Shown: positions 17,796-28,258 of the stretch, piece after piece
How positions within the stretch are numbered: position 1 is the stretch's first letter
Layout of the letters: each line of letters starts with the position of its first letter
Source: Fidelibacterota bacterium
Lineage (GTDB): Bacteria; Fidelibacterota; Fidelibacteria; Fidelibacterales; Fidelibacteraceae
Length of the DNA stretch: 64,000 nucleotides
Reading direction: 5' to 3'
Assembly (NCBI GenBank): GCA_030156395.1
Contig: JASGMP010000005.1
Location: forward strand, 1 to 64,000
Position numbers and translations under genes: made by a program
Notes under the pieces: generated by a model
Seen by the model: the letters and a program-made list of their open reading frames with translations, nothing else
Database searches by the model: none
What the model was told of the DNA's origin: nothing

Positions 17796-18232
17796 TAAAC
17801 CTCCAGGGTAATTAAGACTTCACCTTCCAGCACAGAACTTCCCGGTTTGACGTTCACAGTTTTTACCACACCATCTGACGAAGCCATGATATTGTTTTCC
17901 ATTTTCATGGCTTCCATTTTTGCCACAACCTGGCCGATTTCCACAGAGTCTCCGGGATTAACAAGAATGGAGAGGATAGTTCCTGGAATGGGCGCTTTAA
18001 TATATTGACTACCCACATGTTCTGTGGGTTTATGGGTCCGTTCCACTTTTTCGGAACTGGAAGGGGCTACATTTTTGCGGACCAGACGGGGCGTCTTTTG
18101 TTCCGGCCGGGATTCCAGAATTTCCACTTCGTAATCGGTTCCATTGCACTCCACAACCGCTGAATCATCGGTAATGGACTTTACAGTCAGTTCATAGGGA
18201 TTGCCATTAATCAGAAATTTCATCTTTTTCAT
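17795..18232 (-). CDS. mmdC: Biotin carboxyl carrier subunit of the sodium pump decarboxylase
   Basis: 145 residues. The C-terminal 75 residues form a biotinyl domain with the biotinylation motif M-E-A-M-K-M-E-N, the lysine being the attachment site. The N-terminal 70 residues are a strand-rich region (M-K-F-L-I-N-G-N-P-Y-E-L-T-V) common in gamma subunits of this family, and a short charged linker joins them. It carries CO2 from the carboxyltransferase (18688-20235) to the membrane beta subunit. It lies 3 bp after the OadG-like gene and overlaps mmdB by one base. No biotin ligase gene is in the window. Confidence 0.93.
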   Translation of the reverse strand: MKKMKFLINGNPYELTVKSITDDSAVVECNGTDYEVEILESRPEQKTPRLVRKNVAPSSSEKVERTHKPTEHVGSQYIKAPIPGTILSILVNPGDSVEIGQVVAKMEAMKMENNIMASSDGVVKTVNVKPGSSVLEGEVLITLEV

Positions 18233-18235
18233 CTT

Positions 18236-18679
18236 CTATTTCCCTGCTCGTTTAATAGTCACGATTGGCTGTCTGAGTCCATAAATTTTACTGGACCAGG
18301 GCGAATAGGGCTTAGCCCACCGTTCAAATGTAAGTTTGGCTTTTTCTTCTTCCAGGCTCTGGCGTTTGAAAAGGTATACGGCCATCATGATGGCCGTGGC
18401 TGTATCATCGGGAATTTTTGATCCTTTTCCCTCGGCACTTTCTCCCACTTCCTTCTCCAGTTTCTGGCGCTCTTCCCGTTTGTGCTGATATTCAAAAGCC
18501 ATCTTTAACACCGCATTTATCAACATGACAAAAAGATAGACAACGGTGAGGGCCACCATTACAATCAGGAAACCGGATATCGTTACTTTCAGAATAAAAC
18601 CGGATCCTTTACCAGTCATGGCCGAAAAGAGAGGAGTGGTTATTGCCAGACAAGCAGCTGTCAATTTGTATCTAAACAT
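18236..18679 (-). CDS. mmdD: OadG-family delta/gamma subunit of the sodium pump decarboxylase
   Basis: 147 residues. One strong membrane segment lies at about 28-55 (F-L-I-V-M-V-A-L-T-V-V-Y-L-F-V-M), preceded by a hydrophobic stretch that could be a signal sequence. A charged middle (E-Y-Q-H-K-R-E-E-R-Q-K) and a C-terminal W-S-S-K-I-Y-G-L-R-Q-P follow, the latter typical of the longer OadG proteins of the FCB group. This small subunit joins the soluble carboxyltransferase to the membrane subunit. The assignment rests on the single helix, the C-terminal motif and the place between mmdA (8 bp) and mmdC (3 bp). Confidence 0.8.
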   Translation of the reverse strand: MFRYKLTAACLAITTPLFSAMTGKGSGFILKVTISGFLIVMVALTVVYLFVMLINAVLKMAFEYQHKREERQKLEKEVGESAEGKGSKIPDDTATAIMMAVYLFKRQSLEEEKAKLTFERWAKPYSPWSSKIYGLRQPIVTIKRAGK

Positions 18680-18687
18680 GCCATCTC

Positions 18688-20235
18688 CTATAAAGGAATA
18701 TTTCCGTGTTTCTTCAGGGGATTTGTCAGTTTTTTTGTCAGCAGGCTTTCAAAGGCCCGGATAATGCGAAAACGGGTATTCTTCGGATCGATCACATCAT
18801 CCACGAAACCCCGGCTTGCGGCGACAAAGGGATTTGAGAATTTTTCCCGGTATTCTTCCACCAGTTCATTCATGCGGTGACCATCCGAATCGTCTTCCAA
18901 TTCTTTCCTGTAAAGGATTTGAACAGCCCCTTCAGCACCCATCACAGCGATTTCAGCTGTCGGCCAGGCATAATTCACATCGCCCCGGAGGTGTTTCGAA
19001 CTCATCACATCATACGCACCGCCGTAGGCTTTGCGGGTAATAATCGTTACCTTTGGGACCGTCGCTTCGGCAAAGGCATAAATCAGTTTTGCACCTTCGC
19101 TGATGATTCCCCGGTACTCCTGGGCAGTTCCCGGCAGAAAACCGGGGACATCCACCAGGGTTAAGATGGGAATATTGAAAGCATCACAAAAGCGGACAAA
19201 ACGAGCGGCTTTTTTACTGGCATTGATATCCAAAACCCCCGCCAGATAGTTGGGCTGATTGGCTACAATCCCTACCGACCGGCCGTTAAAACGGGCAAAG
19301 CCCGTGATCATATTGGGGGCAAAGTGCCGGGATACTTCCAGAAATTCCTCATCATCCACTATTCGATAGATGATATCCTTCATATCATAGGGTTGATTCG
19401 GGGAATCAGGAATGATGGCAGCCAGTTCTTCATCCACCCTGTTGATGGGATCATGGGTTGATACCAAAGGAGCTTCTTCCAGGTTGTTTTGAGGCAGATA
19501 ACTGATCAGTTTCCGGATAATTCCCAGGGCTTCTTCTTCATTTTCAGCCGAAAACTGGGCCACACCAGACTTGGAGGCATGGACCATAGCTCCACCCAAT
19601 TGCTCTTCTGTGACATTCTCGTTGGTAACAGTTTTTACAACCTTCGGTCCGGTGATAAACATGTAGGAGGTCTCTTCAGCCATGATGATAAAATCAGTCA
19701 AGGCCGGGGAATAGACAGCTCCACCGGCACAGGGACCCAAAATCGCAGAAATTTGGGGGACTACACCAGAGGCTTCTACATTCCTCTGGAAAATATCTGC
19801 ATATCCGGCAAGGGACATAATTCCTTCTTGAATTCGGGCACCCCCGGAATCATTCAGACCAATGAGGGGAGCTCCCATTTTCATGGCCATATCCATCACT
19901 TTACAGATTTTCATGGCGAAAGTCTCACTCAAACTTCCCCCCAGCACCGTAAAATCCTGGGAGAACACATAGACCAGTCTACCATCAATGGTTCCATATC
20001 CGGTTACCACGCCATCGCCCAAATATTTCTTCTTATCCAAGCCAAAATCCTGGCTCCGATGGGTCACAAACATATCAAATTCCTCAAAGGAATCTTTATC
20101 CAGCAAAATATCGATTCGTTCACGGGCAGTCAGTTTTCCCTTTTCATGCTGTTTGGCAATCCGGGCTTTCCCACCCCCTTCCAATGCTTTCTGTCGCATT
20201 TCCCGGAGTTTTTTCAAATTCTCCTGCATCGACAT
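18688..20235 (-). CDS. mmdA: Methylmalonyl-CoA decarboxylase/propionyl-CoA carboxylase carboxyltransferase subunit
   Basis: 515 residues, the usual length of MmdA and PccB. Both halves of the crotonase-like carboxyltransferase fold are visible: N-terminal G-G-A-R-I-Q-E-G and [13 protein letters not shown]-terminal D-V-P-G-F-L-P-G and [11 protein letters not shown]. It moves the carboxyl group of (S)-methylmalonyl-CoA to biotin on MmdC. No biotin carboxylase gene is nearby, which favours the decarboxylating sodium-pump role over ATP-dependent propionyl-CoA carboxylation. It lies between mce (31 bp) and mmdD (8 bp). The first of two close ATGs is used, since a GGAG site precedes it. Confidence 0.93.
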   Translation of the reverse strand: MSMQENLKKLREMRQKALEGGGKARIAKQHEKGKLTARERIDILLDKDSFEEFDMFVTHRSQDFGLDKKKYLGDGVVTGYGTIDGRLVYVFSQDFTVLGGSLSETFAMKICKVMDMAMKMGAPLIGLNDSGGARIQEGIMSLAGYADIFQRNVEASGVVPQISAILGPCAGGAVYSPALTDFIIMAEETSYMFITGPKVVKTVTNENVTEEQLGGAMVHASKSGVAQFSAENEEEALGIIRKLISYLPQNNLEEAPLVSTHDPINRVDEELAAIIPDSPNQPYDMKDIIYRIVDDEEFLEVSRHFAPNMITGFARFNGRSVGIVANQPNYLAGVLDINASKKAARFVRFCDAFNIPILTLVDVPGFLPGTAQEYRGIISEGAKLIYAFAEATVPKVTIITRKAYGGAYDVMSSKHLRGDVNYAWPTAEIAVMGAEGAVQILYRKELEDDSDGHRMNELVEEYREKFSNPFVAASRGFVDDVIDPKNTRFRIIRAFESLLTKKLTNPLKKHGNIPL

Positions 20236-20266
20236 ACCTATTTTCTCCTTTTGATTGAAGGATGGC

Positions 20267-20677
20267 TTATGATTCCTTGTGTTCCTGCGTTAGTTCAGTT
20301 AAAACCCCATAGGTAGATTTGGGATGAAGAAAGCCAATCAAATGCCCGCCGGCACCTAAACGGGGTTTATGGTCTATGAGACGAACTCCCTTTTCTTCAA
20401 CCGTTTTAAGGGAACTTTCACAATTATCCACCTCATAAGCAATATGATGAAATCCTTCCCCCCTTTTCTCAAGAAATTTGGCAATGGGACTCTCTTCTGA
20501 CAGGGGTTCCAGGAGCTCAATCCGTGTATTCCCAACCTGAAACATTGCCACATTGACACCCTGGTCCTGAACCGTTTCAGTCCCCAACAAAGGAAGCCCC
20601 AAGATATCTTTGTAATAAGGGATCTGTTCATCCAGTGAGCGGACTGCAATCCCGATATGTGAAATTCCTTTAATCAT
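20267..20677 (-). CDS. mce: Methylmalonyl-CoA epimerase
   Basis: 136 residues, the normal size of the family. It has the glyoxalase/dioxygenase fold pattern: an N-terminal I-S-H-I-G-I-A-V-R with the first metal His, a central [11 protein letters not shown] with the second, and a C-terminal G-V-L-T-E-L with the acidic ligand. The enzyme interconverts (R)- and (S)-methylmalonyl-CoA, joining the B12 mutase product to the carboxyltransferase. Its position between meaB and mmdA fits exactly. A GAGG ribosome site precedes the ATG at 20677. The 137-bp upstream gap holds an unusual repeat region. Confidence 0.93.
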   Translation of the reverse strand: MIKGISHIGIAVRSLDEQIPYYKDILGLPLLGTETVQDQGVNVAMFQVGNTRIELLEPLSEESPIAKFLEKRGEGFHHIAYEVDNCESSLKTVEEKGVRLIDHKPRLGAGGHLIGFLHPKSTYGVLTELTQEHKES

Positions 20678-20704
20678 GTTACCCTCAATTTCTTAGTCTG
20701 TCAC

Positions 20705-20785
20705 ATTCAACGACTTGTGACGCGTCACTCGTCACGTGTTACGTTTTACGTGTTGTGTGTTACGTGTTGCGTGTTACTGCACCCA
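20705..20785. repeat. Degenerate GTTACGTGTT-type short repeat region
   Basis: In the gap between mce and meaB, bases about 20705-20785 are made almost only of related short words: ACGTGTTACG, TTTTACGTGT, GTTACGTGTT, GCGTGTTACT, and GTGACGCGTCAC which is a palindrome. Unit length is about 7 to 14 bp and copies are imperfect. The composition (no long A or T runs, CG-rich words) differs sharply from the surrounding intergenic DNA. No gene fits here. It could be a degenerate simple repeat or a protein-binding array. Confidence 0.6.
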
Positions 20786-20814
20786 ATCAAAAACTTACAC
20801 AAACAGAAGCTTAA

Positions 20815-21975
20815 TTACTCCCCTTTTTTAGGGGAAATTTTTTCCAGAAAACCTTCCATGACTTGCTCTGCCCCGGTTGTGGGCAAAAGGTTTCCGGATG
20901 CGATTTTCTCTTTCAAAGTATTGATATCCTCATGGATTCCCGGATAATTATAAAACCAGGCACGCATCCGTTCATCAATCATACTGAAAAACCAGTTCAC
21001 TGCCTGTTCTTTCCGTCTTTGCTGAAAAATACCGGTTTCTGTGGTTTTCTCTTTAAAATCCCAGATCATCCGGCGGATGTCAGGAATTCCGGATCCTGTG
21101 AGGGCTGAGCAGGTCAGCACGCGACAATTCCATCCTCTGGTGACGGGTTTCAGGTAATGTATGGCTGTTTCAAACTGGTTCCGGGTCATTTCGGCTTTCT
21201 GAATATTATCACCATCTGCCTTATTAATGACAATGGCATCGGCTATTTCAATGACCCCTTTTTTGATTCCCTGAAGCTCGTCCCCCGCACCGGATATTTG
21301 CAGGAGGAGGAAAAAATCCACCATGGAACGGACTGTGATCTCGCTTTGTCCCACCCCCACGGTTTCAACCAGGATCACATCGAATCCGGCGGCTTCACAC
21401 ACGGTAATGGTTTCGCGGGTTTTTGATGCCACTCCTCCCAGGGTTCCCCCTGAAGGAGACGGACGGATAAAAGCATGATCATCCCGGGAGAGCTTTTCCA
21501 TTCGGGTTTTATCCCCTAAAATACTTCCTTTTGTGACGGAAGAGCTTGGATCCACAGCCAGCACGGCCACACGGTGGCCATTTTGTATAAGCTGAAGCCC
21601 AAAGGACTCGATAAAAGTGCTTTTACCAGCGCCGGGGACACCGGAAATGCCAATGCGGAGGGACTTTCCGGCATGGGGAAGTAATTGGTGAAGGACCTGG
21701 CCCGCCATTTCCCGGTGTCGGGGAGACTGGCTTTCAATGAGTGTAATGGTCCGGGCCAGTATCGGCCTGTCACCCTTTAAAACACCCGTCACGTACTCCT
21801 CTACAGAAAGGTTTTTCCGCCGGGGCCCTTTGGTAATCTCTTTTTTCATCCCCTCCGAATGTCCGCTTCGGACCACTTTCACGGCAAAGGCATCATGATC
21901 CTCTGGTGGCGCCCAATCCGGTCGATAACTCCGCTCACGTTCCAATTCCTCTTGATCTTTATCTGCTTTTCTCAT
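20815..21975 (-). CDS. meaB: Methylmalonyl-CoA mutase-associated GTPase (MeaB/ArgK family)
   Basis: 386 residues. The G3E-family P-loop G-V-P-G-A-G-K-S-T lies near residue 115, followed by D-P-S-S-S (Walker-like switch), E-T-V-G-V-G-Q-S and N-K-A-D, the base-recognition motif. MeaB loads and protects adenosylcobalamin on methylmalonyl-CoA mutase. The first 75 residues are a charged extension longer than in many MeaB proteins; the start is fixed by an ATGA overlap with the mutB stop codon, so the extension is probably real. It is the third gene after mutA and mutB. Confidence 0.93.
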   Translation of the reverse strand: MRKADKDQEELERERSYRPDWAPPEDHDAFAVKVVRSGHSEGMKKEITKGPRRKNLSVEEYVTGVLKGDRPILARTITLIESQSPRHREMAGQVLHQLLPHAGKSLRIGISGVPGAGKSTFIESFGLQLIQNGHRVAVLAVDPSSSVTKGSILGDKTRMEKLSRDDHAFIRPSPSGGTLGGVASKTRETITVCEAAGFDVILVETVGVGQSEITVRSMVDFFLLLQISGAGDELQGIKKGVIEIADAIVINKADGDNIQKAEMTRNQFETAIHYLKPVTRGWNCRVLTCSALTGSGIPDIRRMIWDFKEKTTETGIFQQRRKEQAVNWFFSMIDERMRAWFYNYPGIHEDINTLKEKIASGNLLPTTGAEQVMEGFLEKISPKKGE

Positions 21976-24158
21976 TCGTGCCCAAACCGTTCATTGATTT
22001 CTTCCATAAGCTGGAGTCCCGCTTCCGGAATCCGGGTACCAGGTCCAAATATGGCCGAAGCTCCGTGGTGGTAGAGAAAGTCATAATCCTGGGATGGGAT
22101 CACACCGCCGACAATGACGATAATATCTTCGCGTCCCAGTTTTTTTAAGGCCTCAACAAGTTGGGGCAGCAGTGTTTTATGTCCCGCTGCCAGTGAACTC
22201 ATGCCCACCACATGCACGTCATTTTCCACTGCTTGCCGTGCGGTTTCTTCCGGTGTTTGAAAGAGGGGACCCAGATCCACATCAAAGCCCATATCGGCAT
22301 ACGCCGTTGCCACAACCTTGGCTCCCCGGTCATGGCCGTCTTGTCCCATTTTCGCGATGAGTATTCGTGGACGCCGGCCTTCCCGCTTTTCAAAATCATC
22401 GGTGAGTTCCCGGACTTTTTGAACCAGATCTTCTTCATCTCCGGCATATTCACTGCGATACACACCCGAAATTGTCCTCGTCACAGCCTGATACCTTCCA
22501 CATACTTTTTCAATTGCCAATGATATTTCTCCCAGTGTTGCCCGGACTCTTGCTGCTTCCACGGACAAATCCAACAGGTTGCCTTCGCCGGATTCTGTGG
22601 AGGCTGTAATAGCTTTTAGGGCTCTTTCCACCGCTTTATAATCCCGTTTGGACCGAATCTCCCGGAGTCTACGTATTTGGGAAAGACGAACCGCCGTATT
22701 ATCCACTTCGAGAATCTCGATGGGATCTTTCTCTTCAGGGGGAAATTTATTAAGTCCTACAATGGTTTCCCGACCTGAATCAATGCGGGCCTGGCGCCGG
22801 GCAGCCGCTTCTTCAATCCGCATCTTGGGAATACCCGCCTCAATGGCTTTGGTCATGCCACCATATCCCTCCACTTCCAGGATATGATCCCAGCCTTTCT
22901 GCAGAAGTTCATGGGTCAGGGACTCCACAAAATAGGAACCGCCCCAGGGATCAATCACTTTTGTAATCCAGGTTTCATCCTGCAAATAAAGCTGGGTATT
23001 CCGGGCAATCCGGGCAGAGAAATCCGTGGGCAGGGCAATGGCTTCATCCAGAGCATTGGTATGAAGGGATTGAGTATGTCCCAAAGCTGCTGCCATGGCC
23101 TCGATACAGGTCCGGGCGATATTGTTGTAAGGGTCCTGTTCGGTCAGACTCCAGCCGGATGTCTGGGAATGGGTTCGCAGGGACATGGATTTGGGATTTT
23201 TTGGATTGAACTGGCGGATCAGTTTGGCCCAGATCAGCCGGGCAGCCCGGAGTTTGGCAATTTCCATGAAATAATTCATGCCTTCCGCCCAGAAGAAAGA
23301 AATCCGGGGAGCAAACGCATCAATATCCAGCCCCGCACGAATCCCTGTCCGCACATATTCCAAACCATCCGCCAGCGTATAGGCCATTTCAAGATCTGCT
23401 GTGGCCCCTGCCTCCTGCATGTGATATCCCGAAACACTGATGCTGTTAAATTTGGGCATCTTTTCCGATGTATATTTGAAAATGTCAGCAACGATCCGCA
23501 TGGATACTTCCGGAGGATAAATATAGGTATTGCGAACCATATACTCTTTGAGGATATCATTCTGGATGGTTCCGCTTAACGCTTCCGGTGCAACGCCCTG
23601 TTCTTCGGCCGCCACAATGTAAAAGGCCATGATCGGCAGAACCGCCCCGTTCATGGTCATGGAAACAGACATTTTATCCAGAGGAATTCCGTCAAAAAGG
23701 ATTTTCATATCCTCCACCGAATCGATAGCCACACCAGCCTTTCCCACATCCCCCACCACCCGGGGATGATCCGAATCATATCCCCGGTGAGTAGCCAGAT
23801 CAAAGGCTACGGAAAGTCCTTTTTGTCCTGCCGCCAGATTCCGGCGATAAAAAGCATTGCTCTCTTCCGCCGTGGAAAAGCCGGCATATTGCCGTACCGT
23901 CCAGGGACGTCCTACATACATGGTGGAATAGGGGCCTCGTAAAAAAGGGGGGATCCCGGAAAGATAATCCAGATGATCACAGCTTTCCGTATCATTCCTG
24001 TCGTAAAGAGGTTTGACAGGAATTTTTTCCATAGTCTCCCATACCGCTTCACGGACTGACATCCCCGTCTCTTTTTCAAAAGCTTTTTCCCATTCCTCAC
24101 GGGTCATGCGGGGTGTTTTAATATCAAAAGGAATTTTGGTAAAATCCGGTTTACGCAT
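21972..24158 (-). CDS. mutB: Methylmalonyl-CoA mutase, large (catalytic) subunit
   Basis: 728 residues from the ATG at 24156-24158, which follows a strong GGGAGGTG site and overlaps the mutA stop by 8 bp. An in-frame start 126 bp upstream is rejected because it lies inside mutA. The N-terminal TIM barrel (residues about 50-560) contains [11 protein letters not shown] and [12 protein letters not shown]; the C-terminal B12-binding domain (about 595-728) has the D-G-H-D-R-G motif that supplies the lower axial histidine. It interconverts succinyl-CoA and (R)-methylmalonyl-CoA. Length and motifs match active large subunits. Confidence 0.95.
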   Translation of the reverse strand: MRKPDFTKIPFDIKTPRMTREEWEKAFEKETGMSVREAVWETMEKIPVKPLYDRNDTESCDHLDYLSGIPPFLRGPYSTMYVGRPWTVRQYAGFSTAEESNAFYRRNLAAGQKGLSVAFDLATHRGYDSDHPRVVGDVGKAGVAIDSVEDMKILFDGIPLDKMSVSMTMNGAVLPIMAFYIVAAEEQGVAPEALSGTIQNDILKEYMVRNTYIYPPEVSMRIVADIFKYTSEKMPKFNSISVSGYHMQEAGATADLEMAYTLADGLEYVRTGIRAGLDIDAFAPRISFFWAEGMNYFMEIAKLRAARLIWAKLIRQFNPKNPKSMSLRTHSQTSGWSLTEQDPYNNIARTCIEAMAAALGHTQSLHTNALDEAIALPTDFSARIARNTQLYLQDETWITKVIDPWGGSYFVESLTHELLQKGWDHILEVEGYGGMTKAIEAGIPKMRIEEAAARRQARIDSGRETIVGLNKFPPEEKDPIEILEVDNTAVRLSQIRRLREIRSKRDYKAVERALKAITASTESGEGNLLDLSVEAARVRATLGEISLAIEKVCGRYQAVTRTISGVYRSEYAGDEEDLVQKVRELTDDFEKREGRRPRILIAKMGQDGHDRGAKVVATAYADMGFDVDLGPLFQTPEETARQAVENDVHVVGMSSLAAGHKTLLPQLVEALKKLGREDIIVIVGGVIPSQDYDFLYHHGASAIFGPGTRIPEAGLQLMEEINERFGHE

Positions 24159-26322
24159 GAGCTTCACCTCCCGCCGTTTTCCACAGATCCTCATACATAT
24201 CCACGGCATCGGCTCCCAGATAGAGGAAGCGATAAACACCTGCTTTTTCAAGCATTTCCATACTTTCCCGGGGACGACCGGCAACGATCACTTTCAGGGG
24301 AGATTGAAGATCTTCCAGTTTTTTTATAAAGGCCGGAACAATCTCCGGATAAGTTTCATCGGTGGAACAGAGGACCACCGCAAAGGCGCCGCTTTCATGT
24401 GCGATACGGGCGGCATCTTCCGGAGTGGATTGGGCAGGTGTATCCAGGATCTCAAATCCACCGGGTTCCAAAAATCCCCGGCTGAATTCGGAGCGAACCT
24501 TGTGCTGGCCGGGCGGACCCATATTGACCAGAATTATCTTTGGCCTGCCCCTTTCTGTTTTTTCCGCCTGCCAGCCCCTATCCCGGAAATGTTCAAATAT
24601 TTCAGCTGCCCTGTACGGCAACAAAGGTGATATACTCACACCTTCCCCTGCAGAAAGACGCAGGCTTCGTGAAATTTCACCCAGGGTAGCGCCGGCTAAC
24701 ACCGCCTGCACGGCTGTTTCCAACTTTTGTTTGTTCCGGGATAAATTCTCAAGATGCCTCATCACAACCTGATTCTCTTTTTGTCCCAAAGACACTCGAA
24801 AAGTTTTCAAATACTGTGCCCGCGTTTCCTGAATTGCTTTACGATCTACAGGTACCGCATCCAGCTTTTTTTGTTTGATATCGGCGTACATATTGATTCC
24901 TACCAATACCTGTTTCCGCTTTCGATAATCTTTTTCCCGGGATTGTCTTACAGCAGAAATTTCGTCATGAATCCACCCGGATTCCAGGGCTTTCAACAGG
25001 CCTCCCTGCTCTTCTGTTTTCTGAAAAGAGGTCCAGGCGTCTTCAGCCACCTGCTGTGTAAGTGCCTCAACAAAGTAAGATCCGCCGGCCGGATCAATCA
25101 ACCGATCCAAGTGGCATTCTTCCCGGAGAATAATCTGGATATTCCGGGCTACACGGCGGGCAAAAGCTGTTGGCTCATCCACGGCTGCTTCATGAAAAGC
25201 ATTGGTATGAAGACTGTCCACGCCTCCCAGGATGGCGGAAAAGGCTTCCGTGGTGGTCCGAAGAATATTGACATAGGGATCATATAGGGTTTGATTGGTT
25301 CTGGATGGGCGGGCATGCCAGGTGATTTGACGGGCTGCATCTTTCAATCCATAGGCTTCCAGCACTTTTCTAACCAAGACACGAGCCGCCCTGAACCTGG
25401 CAATTTCCATAAAGAAGAAAGGACCGACACCCATCGTAATCCGTAAATGGTGAACGATATGTTCCGGGGTTATATCCCGTTCTCCCAGCCGGTTTATCCA
25501 TTCCACCAATGTCGAGAGCATCCAGGCTAGTTCCTGCACAACATGGGCACCGGCGTTATGATACGGCAGGGTGGATATTCCCAGTCCTTTTAAGCCCGGC
25601 AGGGTGCCGTCAAGCCATGTGATGGTTTCGGCAATTTCATCAAAAACGGTTTCTGTGTTGACCGGGAGAAACCCCTTCCCGGCCAAAAAAGCAAAGGGAT
25701 CCTGGTTCACACTTCCGTGGAGGGCTGTGGGATCGATATCTTTTTTATCCAGATATGCCTTAAAAACTGCCAGAAAAGGGAGAGCTGAAAAACCACCGTC
25801 GATTGACAGATCAACCGCCGGGAGTTCCACGCTGTTTAAAGCCCGCTCAAGGCTTCGCAATCCTGATATGGAAAGACCTTCATCTCCCACATCTTCCGTC
25901 TTCGCGAAATCGGCATCCTGTCCCAACCGGGTGGCCGTATCCAATTTCAGGGTTACGCCTGTCTGCCCTTTTTGCAAATCATTTAGCAGGGCTTTGTTAA
26001 AATCCTCTGCCAGGGCGAAAGGAAGCTCCTGGTTCACAATCCAGGGTTTACCAACATGGACGGCGGCACTGTTTCCCCGCAATCCATCATCCCCACCAGG
26101 ATACATATCTGACGGGACACTATCCCGGTCCGCCCGGATATACAGGGGCTTCAGGGTAATCCCTTCATAAGTGGGCGTGCACAGTTTCTTTTCAAAGGGG
26201 ACCCCCTTAAGAAAAGGCTCCACAACCGCCAGCCACTCTTCATACGTGGGGACAGGAAAATCGTCCTTCAGGGTACACGGTTTAGTAAGTTTTATCAATG
26301 GATCTTTCCGGATTTCAGCCAT
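24151..26322 (-). CDS. mutA: Methylmalonyl-CoA mutase, small subunit
   Basis: 723 residues from the ATG at 26320-26322 (ribosome site GAGAGG). It has the same two-domain plan as the large subunit, with a TIM barrel containing G-G-F-S-A-L-P-F and [20 protein letters not shown]. In the C-terminal domain the D-x-H-x-x-G cobalamin motif is replaced by [10 protein letters not shown]. This loss is the known mark of the non-catalytic MutA subunit of heterodimeric mutases, so it is not a broken gene. It is the first gene of the mutase set, 25 bp after glgC, and has no obvious cobalamin riboswitch upstream. Confidence 0.92.
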   Translation of the reverse strand: MAEIRKDPLIKLTKPCTLKDDFPVPTYEEWLAVVEPFLKGVPFEKKLCTPTYEGITLKPLYIRADRDSVPSDMYPGGDDGLRGNSAAVHVGKPWIVNQELPFALAEDFNKALLNDLQKGQTGVTLKLDTATRLGQDADFAKTEDVGDEGLSISGLRSLERALNSVELPAVDLSIDGGFSALPFLAVFKAYLDKKDIDPTALHGSVNQDPFAFLAGKGFLPVNTETVFDEIAETITWLDGTLPGLKGLGISTLPYHNAGAHVVQELAWMLSTLVEWINRLGERDITPEHIVHHLRITMGVGPFFFMEIARFRAARVLVRKVLEAYGLKDAARQITWHARPSRTNQTLYDPYVNILRTTTEAFSAILGGVDSLHTNAFHEAAVDEPTAFARRVARNIQIILREECHLDRLIDPAGGSYFVEALTQQVAEDAWTSFQKTEEQGGLLKALESGWIHDEISAVRQSREKDYRKRKQVLVGINMYADIKQKKLDAVPVDRKAIQETRAQYLKTFRVSLGQKENQVVMRHLENLSRNKQKLETAVQAVLAGATLGEISRSLRLSAGEGVSISPLLPYRAAEIFEHFRDRGWQAEKTERGRPKIILVNMGPPGQHKVRSEFSRGFLEPGGFEILDTPAQSTPEDAARIAHESGAFAVVLCSTDETYPEIVPAFIKKLEDLQSPLKVIVAGRPRESMEMLEKAGVYRFLYLGADAVDMYEDLWKTAGGEAHA

Positions 26323-26347
26323 GTTTATCCTCTCATCTCTATCTCTG

Positions 26348-27586
26348 TCAGATAATGGTTTCATTTTCAAGAATCGCACCTTTTTTCACCACCACGATAC
26401 CGTCCCGGATCCAGTACTGACTTTCTTCCTTGTAATCAACCCCGTTTTTATTCAGGATTTGCACATCGTTACCGATATGGACATTTTTATCGATGATAGC
26501 ATTTTTTATTACGCAATTGCGTCCGATTCCCAGGGGAATGCTTGTTTCCCGATCTTCTTCAAAGTAATCATTGCCCATGATATAGGAGGATTCGATGGTG
26601 GTTCCATAATCAATTACACTTCGGATACCAATCACTGATTTTCGGATGGTCGTGGCCCGAATCATGGATCCTTCCCCCACAGTGGAAGACACAATACAGG
26701 TGTCCCCGATATGACTTCCGGGAAGCATGCGGGCATGAGTATAGATAGGCATCAGGGGATCCCGGAAACAAAAAGGGGGTGTTTGGGCCGTCATGGCAAT
26801 GTTAGCCTCATAAAAGGAACGAATGGTCCCGATATCCTCCCAGTACCCGTTGAAAAAATAGGCCTGGACGTGATACCCGCTTTCAATGGCCCCGGGGATA
26901 ATGTCACCGCCGAAATCATCTTTCTGAATGTCACTCAGGGCTTTCCGGAGGATTTTCTTGCTGAATACATAAATCCCCATGGAGCCCCAGTAGGGTTTGT
27001 CCGGATTCCCCGTATCGCTGGTCATATCATCCAGAATTTTATCGTCTTTTGGCTTTTCGGCAAATTTGACGATCTGTCCGTTTGAATCCACCTTCAGCAC
27101 ACCGAATTCCATGGCCTCTTTCCGTGAGACGGCTTTGACGGAAATGGTGATATCGGCTGTACTGGACCGGTGATGGTGGACAAACTTGTCGTAATTCATC
27201 CGGTACAGATGATCGCCAGCCAGGATCAGGTATTCGGTAAAATCCCATTTTTCAAAATGGTGGAGATTGTGCCGGACCGCATCTGCCGTTCCCTGATACC
27301 AGTGAGCATCTTCAAAAGTCTGGGATGCCGCCAAAACTTCCAGGAACCCCTGTGAAAAAGGATCAAATTTGTAGGTGCTGTTAATATGCCTGTGGAGGGA
27401 TTCACTGTTAAACTGTGTCAACACGTAAATTCTTCGGATATTGGAATTCAGGCAATTGCTGATAGGAATATCGATCAGACGGTATTTGCCTCCGATGGGA
27501 ACAGCCGGTTTGGAGCGCACACTGGTGAGAGGAGCTAACCGCGTTCCCCGTCCACCACCAAGTATGAGTGATAAAACACGTCTCAT
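26348..27586 (-). CDS. glgC: Glucose-1-phosphate adenylyltransferase (ADP-glucose pyrophosphorylase)
   Basis: 412 residues from the ATG at about 27586, preceded by GAGGTG; a GTG two codons earlier would overlap that site. The nucleotidyltransferase motif G-G-G-R-G-T-R-L, the W-Y-Q-G-T-A-D-A-V motif, L-A-G-D-H-L-Y-R-M, the sugar-binding E-F-G-V-L and W-E-D-I-G-T-I are present, with a C-terminal left-handed beta-helix of hexapeptides. It makes ADP-glucose for glycogen synthesis. No glycogen synthase or branching enzyme lies next to it, so the gene is separated from the rest of the pathway. It lies between a PAP2-like gene (14 bp) and mutA (25 bp), probably in the same transcript. Confidence 0.92.
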   Translation of the reverse strand: MRRVLSLILGGGRGTRLAPLTSVRSKPAVPIGGKYRLIDIPISNCLNSNIRRIYVLTQFNSESLHRHINSTYKFDPFSQGFLEVLAASQTFEDAHWYQGTADAVRHNLHHFEKWDFTEYLILAGDHLYRMNYDKFVHHHRSSTADITISVKAVSRKEAMEFGVLKVDSNGQIVKFAEKPKDDKILDDMTSDTGNPDKPYWGSMGIYVFSKKILRKALSDIQKDDFGGDIIPGAIESGYHVQAYFFNGYWEDIGTIRSFYEANIAMTAQTPPFCFRDPLMPIYTHARMLPGSHIGDTCIVSSTVGEGSMIRATTIRKSVIGIRSVIDYGTTIESSYIMGNDYFEEDRETSIPLGIGRNCVIKNAIIDKNVHIGNDVQILNKNGVDYKEESQYWIRDGIVVVKKGAILENETII

Positions 27587-27600
27587 AGACACCTCGTGAT

Positions 27601-28218
27601 TTATAAAATATCAAACCAATAATCGGCCAGCCAGATCTCAAGCCATGTTAGCACTCCACCCAACACGGCTCCTACCAGGGTTTGCAGGGGAGTATGGGCT
27701 TTCACACGGATCCGGGACCAGCAGAGTAGGGGAATAATCAACCAAAGAATAACATGGCGTGGGCCAAAAATCAGGGTTGTTGCGGACAAGTAACCGGCAA
27801 TACCCGCACAGTGAATGCTGATTTTCCACCACAGGGTGATAATCCCGTAAATGATTGTATTGATAAAAATGGCAAACAACACGGCATTGAAAACACCTGG
27901 AAGACCGATCCATACAGAAATGAGAAACGTAACCAGATAAATGAGGGAAAAAATCATAAACGGAACAATCCGCTGGGACCGTTCAGGGATATCCATGTGG
28001 GATGTCATCCCTTTTTTGACCATATAACCGATAATCAGGACCGGAAGAATAAAAGCAGACAAGGAACCGGCGATGATAATTCCCACTGTATCCGCCCGGT
28101 CGTACCCCTTATGTGTTACCAGGTAAATGATAAATAAAATGCTGAACCACAAGGGATTGAATATGAAGGATATCCCTTTGGCCAACCATGTTTCAAAATA
28201 TTTAGGTGGTTTTGTCAT
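27601..28218 (-). CDS. PAP2-like membrane phosphatase family protein
   Basis: 205 residues with five to six hydrophobic segments. Late segments carry S-I-H-C-A-G, in the place of the P-S-G-H motif, and S-R-I-R-V-K-A-H-T-P-L-Q-T-L-V-G-A, in the place of S-R-x-x-x-x-x-H-x-x-x-D; the last Asp is Gln or absent, and the first Arg-Pro motif is not clear. The protein therefore looks like a divergent PAP2 family member, perhaps acting on a lipid phosphate at the inner membrane, with catalysis uncertain. It is 14 bp upstream of glgC and 40 bp downstream of the LolA-like gene. Confidence 0.65.
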   Translation of the reverse strand: MTKPPKYFETWLAKGISFIFNPLWFSILFIIYLVTHKGYDRADTVGIIIAGSLSAFILPVLIIGYMVKKGMTSHMDIPERSQRIVPFMIFSLIYLVTFLISVWIGLPGVFNAVLFAIFINTIIYGIITLWWKISIHCAGIAGYLSATTLIFGPRHVILWLIIPLLCWSRIRVKAHTPLQTLVGAVLGGVLTWLEIWLADYWFDIL

Positions 28219-28258
28219 CAGTTATAAAATATACAAAATTCAGTCATTAAGGTCAGGT

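Noticed and set aside
19489-20316. Plus-strand open frame of 275 codons opposite mmdA
   Set aside because: Antisense to a clear carboxyltransferase; no independent evidence of coding.
20705-20785. Repeat island read as a CRISPR array
   Set aside because: Units are short, imperfect and directly adjoining, with no constant repeat and unique spacers.
22884-23579. Plus-strand open frame of 231 codons opposite mutB
   Set aside because: It lies fully inside a well-conserved mutase gene and shows no motif, signal or ribosome site.
24151-26322. mutA read as a broken mutase because the cobalamin motif is missing
   Set aside because: Loss of D-x-H-x-x-G is the normal state of the non-catalytic small subunit, and the frame is intact.
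26323-26347. Cobalamin riboswitch upstream of the B12-dependent mutase genes
   Set aside because: Only 25 bp separate glgC and mutA, too short for a riboswitch.
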